Below, one piece after another: positions 60,698-64,000 of a stretch of DNA of 64,000 nt. The position numbers and the translations under genes were made by a program. The stretch is from contig JAQPZY010000953.1 in assembly GCA_029931535.1 (NCBI GenBank), positions 199,001-263,000 of the forward strand, in the 5' to 3' direction. Positions within the stretch are counted from its first letter, which is position 1. Every line of letters begins with the position of its first letter. A model generated the notes under the pieces. It was not told the DNA's origin. It was given only the letters and a program-made list of their open reading frames with translations, and made no database searches. Source of the DNA: Margaritifera margaritifera (Eukaryota > Mollusca > Bivalvia > Unionida > Margaritiferidae).

Positions 60698-61395
60698 TAC
60701 CAATAATTCATGTAAAGATTTACGGAATATTTACTTGGGTAAATATTATCACATAAAAAAATAAGTACGTCAGATAAACTGATTCCTGACTGTATTATTG
60801 ATAAGATTGCAATAGGAAGGTTAGACTTTAGGCCGAACTCCCCATGAGTTTTCAATAGAATTATCCAGCATCGTTCCTTGCGTATGCGTTTTATATCGGT
60901 CCACCCCAGGTTAGAATCAACCGGTAGCATCTGGAGGGACTTGACTGAATACCCAGTCGAGTTGTAGTGGTTGGCGAGTTTCGCGTTGATTTTGTTGCGA
61001 ATGTGTCTCTTGTGGTTATTCATCGGTTTTCTGAAATCAGCGGTTTCGTCAACATATTGAGTGCCACCGATCTTGCCTGTTAGACGACAGATTACATGTT
61101 TGGTTCAGTATCCTAACTTCTGATTGATAGTGTAGCTAACTCCTGTGGTCGAACTTCTGAACGAGTTAGTCTCATGGATATGTTTGCAAATTAGGCAACG
61201 CTTGTCTTTGCAGCAATATGTGTCTGAATCTGTGTCTTGTTTGACGTTATCTTGTCACGTACCAGACGGTCCTTCAGATTTTAAGGTCTACGGTACGCAA
61301 CCATAGGAACTTCTTGAAATATGCCATTCAGATGTTCGGAGGATTCATTCTGGTTCCAATTCGCCAAAATATCGCGAAAAGTGACCATTGGTTTG
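60690..61395 (-). mobile_element. Penelope-like element, 3' fragment with GIY-YIG endonuclease remnant
   Basis: Reading leftwards from about 61390: FQEVPMVAYRRP, a stop, NLKDRLVRDK (the linker after the reverse transcriptase, typically ...AFRRPKNLRDLLV), a frameshift, then CKDKRCLICKHI, TGVSYTINQKLGY, HVICRLTG and GTQYVDETADFRKPMNNHKR. ORF 60604-61023 continues with IRNKINAKLANHY, SVKSLQMLPVDS and RIRKERCWIILLKTHGEFGL, the usual end of the endonuclease domain. The normal Y-V-G-E-T reads Y-V-D-E-T. Reverse transcriptase is absent, so the copy is 5'-truncated and dead. It shares its family with the fragment at 8.9-9.6 kb. Confidence 0.82.
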
Positions 61396-61835
61396 TTGTA
61401 TGAACGTGTTTCATGTTAATTTAATGAACATGTTATAGATTGGTATTTATGATTCAAAGTGATTAGGAAAAGAAACCCCATAAAAACAAGGAGCGGAAGG
61501 TAATGACAAAATGAGTGTTCAGACTCGAAAGTATGTAAAACTGTAGTCTTCTATTTACATGTGATGTCTTGTAAGTAAGTTAACATTAGGAGACGTTATT
61601 ACCAGCTAAGAAAAGAGTAAATGAAGAGTGGCACCAAACACGTCAGGCTATGAACGGTACTCTGCTAGTCTTTACTGAATCTCGGCTGTCTTTTCTTCAA
61701 AGGGTAGGCGGTCACTATTTCAGATCATAAAGAGTCTACTATTTTACGTTTGCTAAACCAAATGACCAAATGGATGTGTTTAATAAGATACGACTTATGG
61801 TATACCTGACCAAATCAGACCTTTAAAACCTTATG
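61396..61835. other. No gene recognised
   Basis: No frame or repeat of note. Confidence 0.4.
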
Positions 61836-61839
61836 TCCG

Positions 61840-62250
61840 TTAAAAGTTTTATTTAGTTTGGTTTTCTATAAAATATGGTTAGATTCTGGTGAGCGGTTGT
61901 TGGGACTGAGTTATTTAGAGGTTTATTTTCTTCCGTTTTTAGTAAGAGCGGTAATATTTGATGGCGGGTCGGTGTCATTTGTATAAGTTTAAAAGCCCTT
62001 CGTACCAGGATGTATTATGTTAAGTTTCGTCAAATTCTGTTCAGCGGTTTTTGAGAAGTCATTTAAACGTTTTTCTATATTTAGTAACGACGGCCATATT
62101 TGATGGCGGATCAGTATAATGTGTACAAAATGGAAAGTTCTTCAAACCAGAATGGTTGAGGTCAAATTTAGTCAAATTCTGTTTAGAAGTTTTGGAGAAG
62201 TCGTTTAAAAGCCCATGTACAAGTGGCCATTTGTACCACCTAAACAAAAT
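61840..62250. repeat. Diverged tandem repeat, ~145-bp unit, about 2.5-3 copies
   Basis: Each unit has a GTCAAATTCTGTTCAGCGGT-like block (about 61880, 62030, 62172), then GAGAAGTCATTTAAA and a GCCATATTTGATGGCGG block (61954 and 62093). Repeats of this style, with a conserved TTTTGAGAAG core, are common in mollusc intergenic DNA (recalled, not searched). Confidence 0.65.
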
Positions 62251-62569
62251 CTAACCCTTTTCATTTGAAATATAGGCCTTTGATATAGTACAGGTAAAGT
62301 AACACCTAGGGTGATCCATATCGTATTGCCGCAGCTAAACTTACACCACCTTCCAATATCATGTGTATTCCAATGTAAATGATTAGTTTGGGTTTAAAGC
62401 ACCCATTTACTCATGTACACATTTAAAACATGCAGGACTCATCGAGCAATACTGTTGAGTTATATTTGTACAAGTGAAGGTATGGTTGAGTGAATTGTAG
62501 GAAATTGTAGTATGCGTTTATACGGATAAGCTGAATTGATTAAATACTTGGATAGACTACAACAGTCGC

Positions 62570-63160
62570 TATGATAAATAGCTTTGTGATGTCACTAAGT
62601 CGTATCCGATCTAAATTTTGGAACTGCGTAGAATTAAATCACAGAACAACTATGTTGAGGAATATAGTATATAATGAAGCTGAATTCAGTTATGGAGATA
62701 CACAAGGAACCACTTTATAATGCAGTCTGATTTGTTGAACCTACTCCAAGAATCAACCGCTTTTTAGTACGGTAAGAGTAAATGATTCATTACGTGCCCA
62801 AACATTTTATTAAGATATTCCGACATACCGCTAAGACGTTTAGTTTCTGTATGAAATCACATTATCTCCAAATTAAACTCAAACTTCCTAACAATTATCG
62901 AAACTTGGAGACACTTTCTGTCATCTTGGCGCAGAATTGGAATGGACTAAATAACGTCACGGGTTAGGATAATTACTGCCGTCACATGTGAAGAGCTCAC
63001 AAATACGGCGACATCCTGTGCATTGGTAAAGTCGTCGATTGCGGAAAAAGAAATCGATAAATTATCATTTACAAAAGTGCTGAAAATCAAAACTTCTGTA
63101 AATACCGATTTGTGCATTCCATAAAGTCGGTTAGCCACAAGCAGTTCGTTGTCCTTGAGA
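62570..63160. repeat. Dispersed ~570-bp repeat, copy 2
   Basis: Partner of 24690-25260, same orientation, about 37.9 kb away. The 78-codon minus-strand frame at 62947-63183 lies in it but is not open in the partner. Confidence 0.7.
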
Positions 63161-63169
63161 GTTCCGCAA

Positions 63170-64000
63170 TAACTGGAATACAACCCGAGACAGATCCCCA
63201 GCTACCATCATTATGTTCTCAATTGCTTGTACTGCACACATTCGTTCGTCAAAAGAATAAAGAGAGAAGAACTTTATTTATTCTCTAATTTTGCTGTTCA
63301 GCAAGACAAAAGAGAGAGCAAAACAAATATGTATAATTGGCAGTCACATACACAATGGCAAAGCTATAACATTTTGCAAAATATACAAAGTAGTAATAGT
63401 GATGATTGCTCAGTGCCCTGAAAAAGATAATTGCGAGTATATACCGCTGAGCTTCGAAATTTTCTTACGATTTGACATGATAAAATTGTAATACAACATA
63501 GACCAGAAGTCATAGAATTTGAGTTTGTAGCTAATGTTCTTGTTTGACTTGTACAGTACTTTGAGCATAAGGTTAATATTTGTCTCGCCTGCGCCAGGAG
63601 AAAGCGCAATTGCGTATTACTGTCGGGCGGTGGTAGCGTCAGCATTACAATTTTCTGTTTCAAGTTTTTAGAAAGGCATACATATTATACCGTGATTCCC
63701 AGACGATACATGCTGTTTTACTAAACCACTATTGCAAACTATGTAAATATGTAAAACCCAGCCCGCACCCCCATCCTCTTCCCTGTCAATCGCATAGTTT
63801 TTGGGAAAATGATTGCGTGATCCACATGCAGTGCTTTGTACGCAATAGAAACTCCCTAATCAGTATGCTAGCGTGTATTGCAGTGTGTATAGGTTTATGG
63901 TCAATTAAGTGAATTTTACTTCCCTTTGCATTTGTAATCGGAGGTTCCGCGAGCTTTCTTTATGTGTACTGAGTTGTGAAGATCAATCTTTGGCAATGTA
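63170..64000. other. No gene recognised
   Basis: A 99-codon minus-strand frame (63364-63663) and two 64-66-codon plus-strand frames overlap one another and show no domain. Confidence 0.4.

Noticed and set aside
60604..60720. Tyrosine/serine-rich C-terminus of the Penelope-like ORF
   Set aside because: The S-S-S and Y-Y-Y runs are the adjoining (AAG)n and (AAT)n microsatellite read through, not part of the protein.

Overview
The window is AT-rich, intron-bearing eukaryotic DNA from an animal. It holds many (TA)n, (GA)n and (CATA)n microsatellites, several minisatellites, and decayed copies of Penelope-like, LINE, SINE, Maverick/Polinton and tyrosine-recombinase-derived elements. The repeat content, including a tRNA-derived SINE and short repeats with a GAGTTATGGCC core, is most like that of a bivalve or other mollusc. 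That placement is an inference.

Only one ordinary cellular gene is clearly visible. It is the 3' part of a plus-strand major-facilitator transporter of the nodulin-like/NFD4 type: two exons at 6615-6821 and 7287-8308, joined in phase, with a candidate poly(A) signal at 8616. Its 5' exon(s) were not found. A 12-copy 51-bp minisatellite (4800-5413) and a long (GA)n tract lie upstream.

The most informative region is 11.6-21.0 kb. On the minus strand it carries a badly decayed Maverick/Polinton (adintovirus-like) provirus. From right to left I can read a protein-primed family-B DNA polymerase, three blocks of unknown ORFs (two of them related), an A32/FtsK-HerA-type packaging ATPase, a small basic core-like protein, the penton (minor capsid) protein, the double jelly-roll major capsid protein, an adenain-type cysteine protease, and a tandemly duplicated gene I do not recognise. 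All are broken by stops, frameshifts and deletions, and a (TA)n microsatellite has grown inside the penton gene. I found no integrase and no terminal inverted repeats.

Other elements: two Penelope-like 3' ends with GIY-YIG endonuclease remnants (8.9-9.6 and 60.7-61.4 kb), both on the minus strand and both ending at an (AAT)n tract; a CR1/Jockey-like LINE relic (44.0-47.0 kb) with a 2A-like GDIHPNPG motif, preceded by a tandem duplication; a DUF3504/ZMYM-like tyrosine-recombinase-derived relic (34.8-35.6 kb); and a tRNA-derived SINE (38.4-38.6 kb).

Larger repeat architecture: a 1.2-kb foldback (27.7-28.9 kb) with a third copy at 30.8-31.3 kb; a recent 514-bp tandem duplication (31.6-32.7 kb); a dispersed pair about 570 bp long (24.7 and 62.6 kb); and a higher-order tandem array of a roughly 2.3-kb unit (54.1-59.9 kb) that contains a minus-strand segment which may be coding. 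The remaining stretches showed no recognisable gene. All identifications come from reading translations and repeats by eye; no database search was run.
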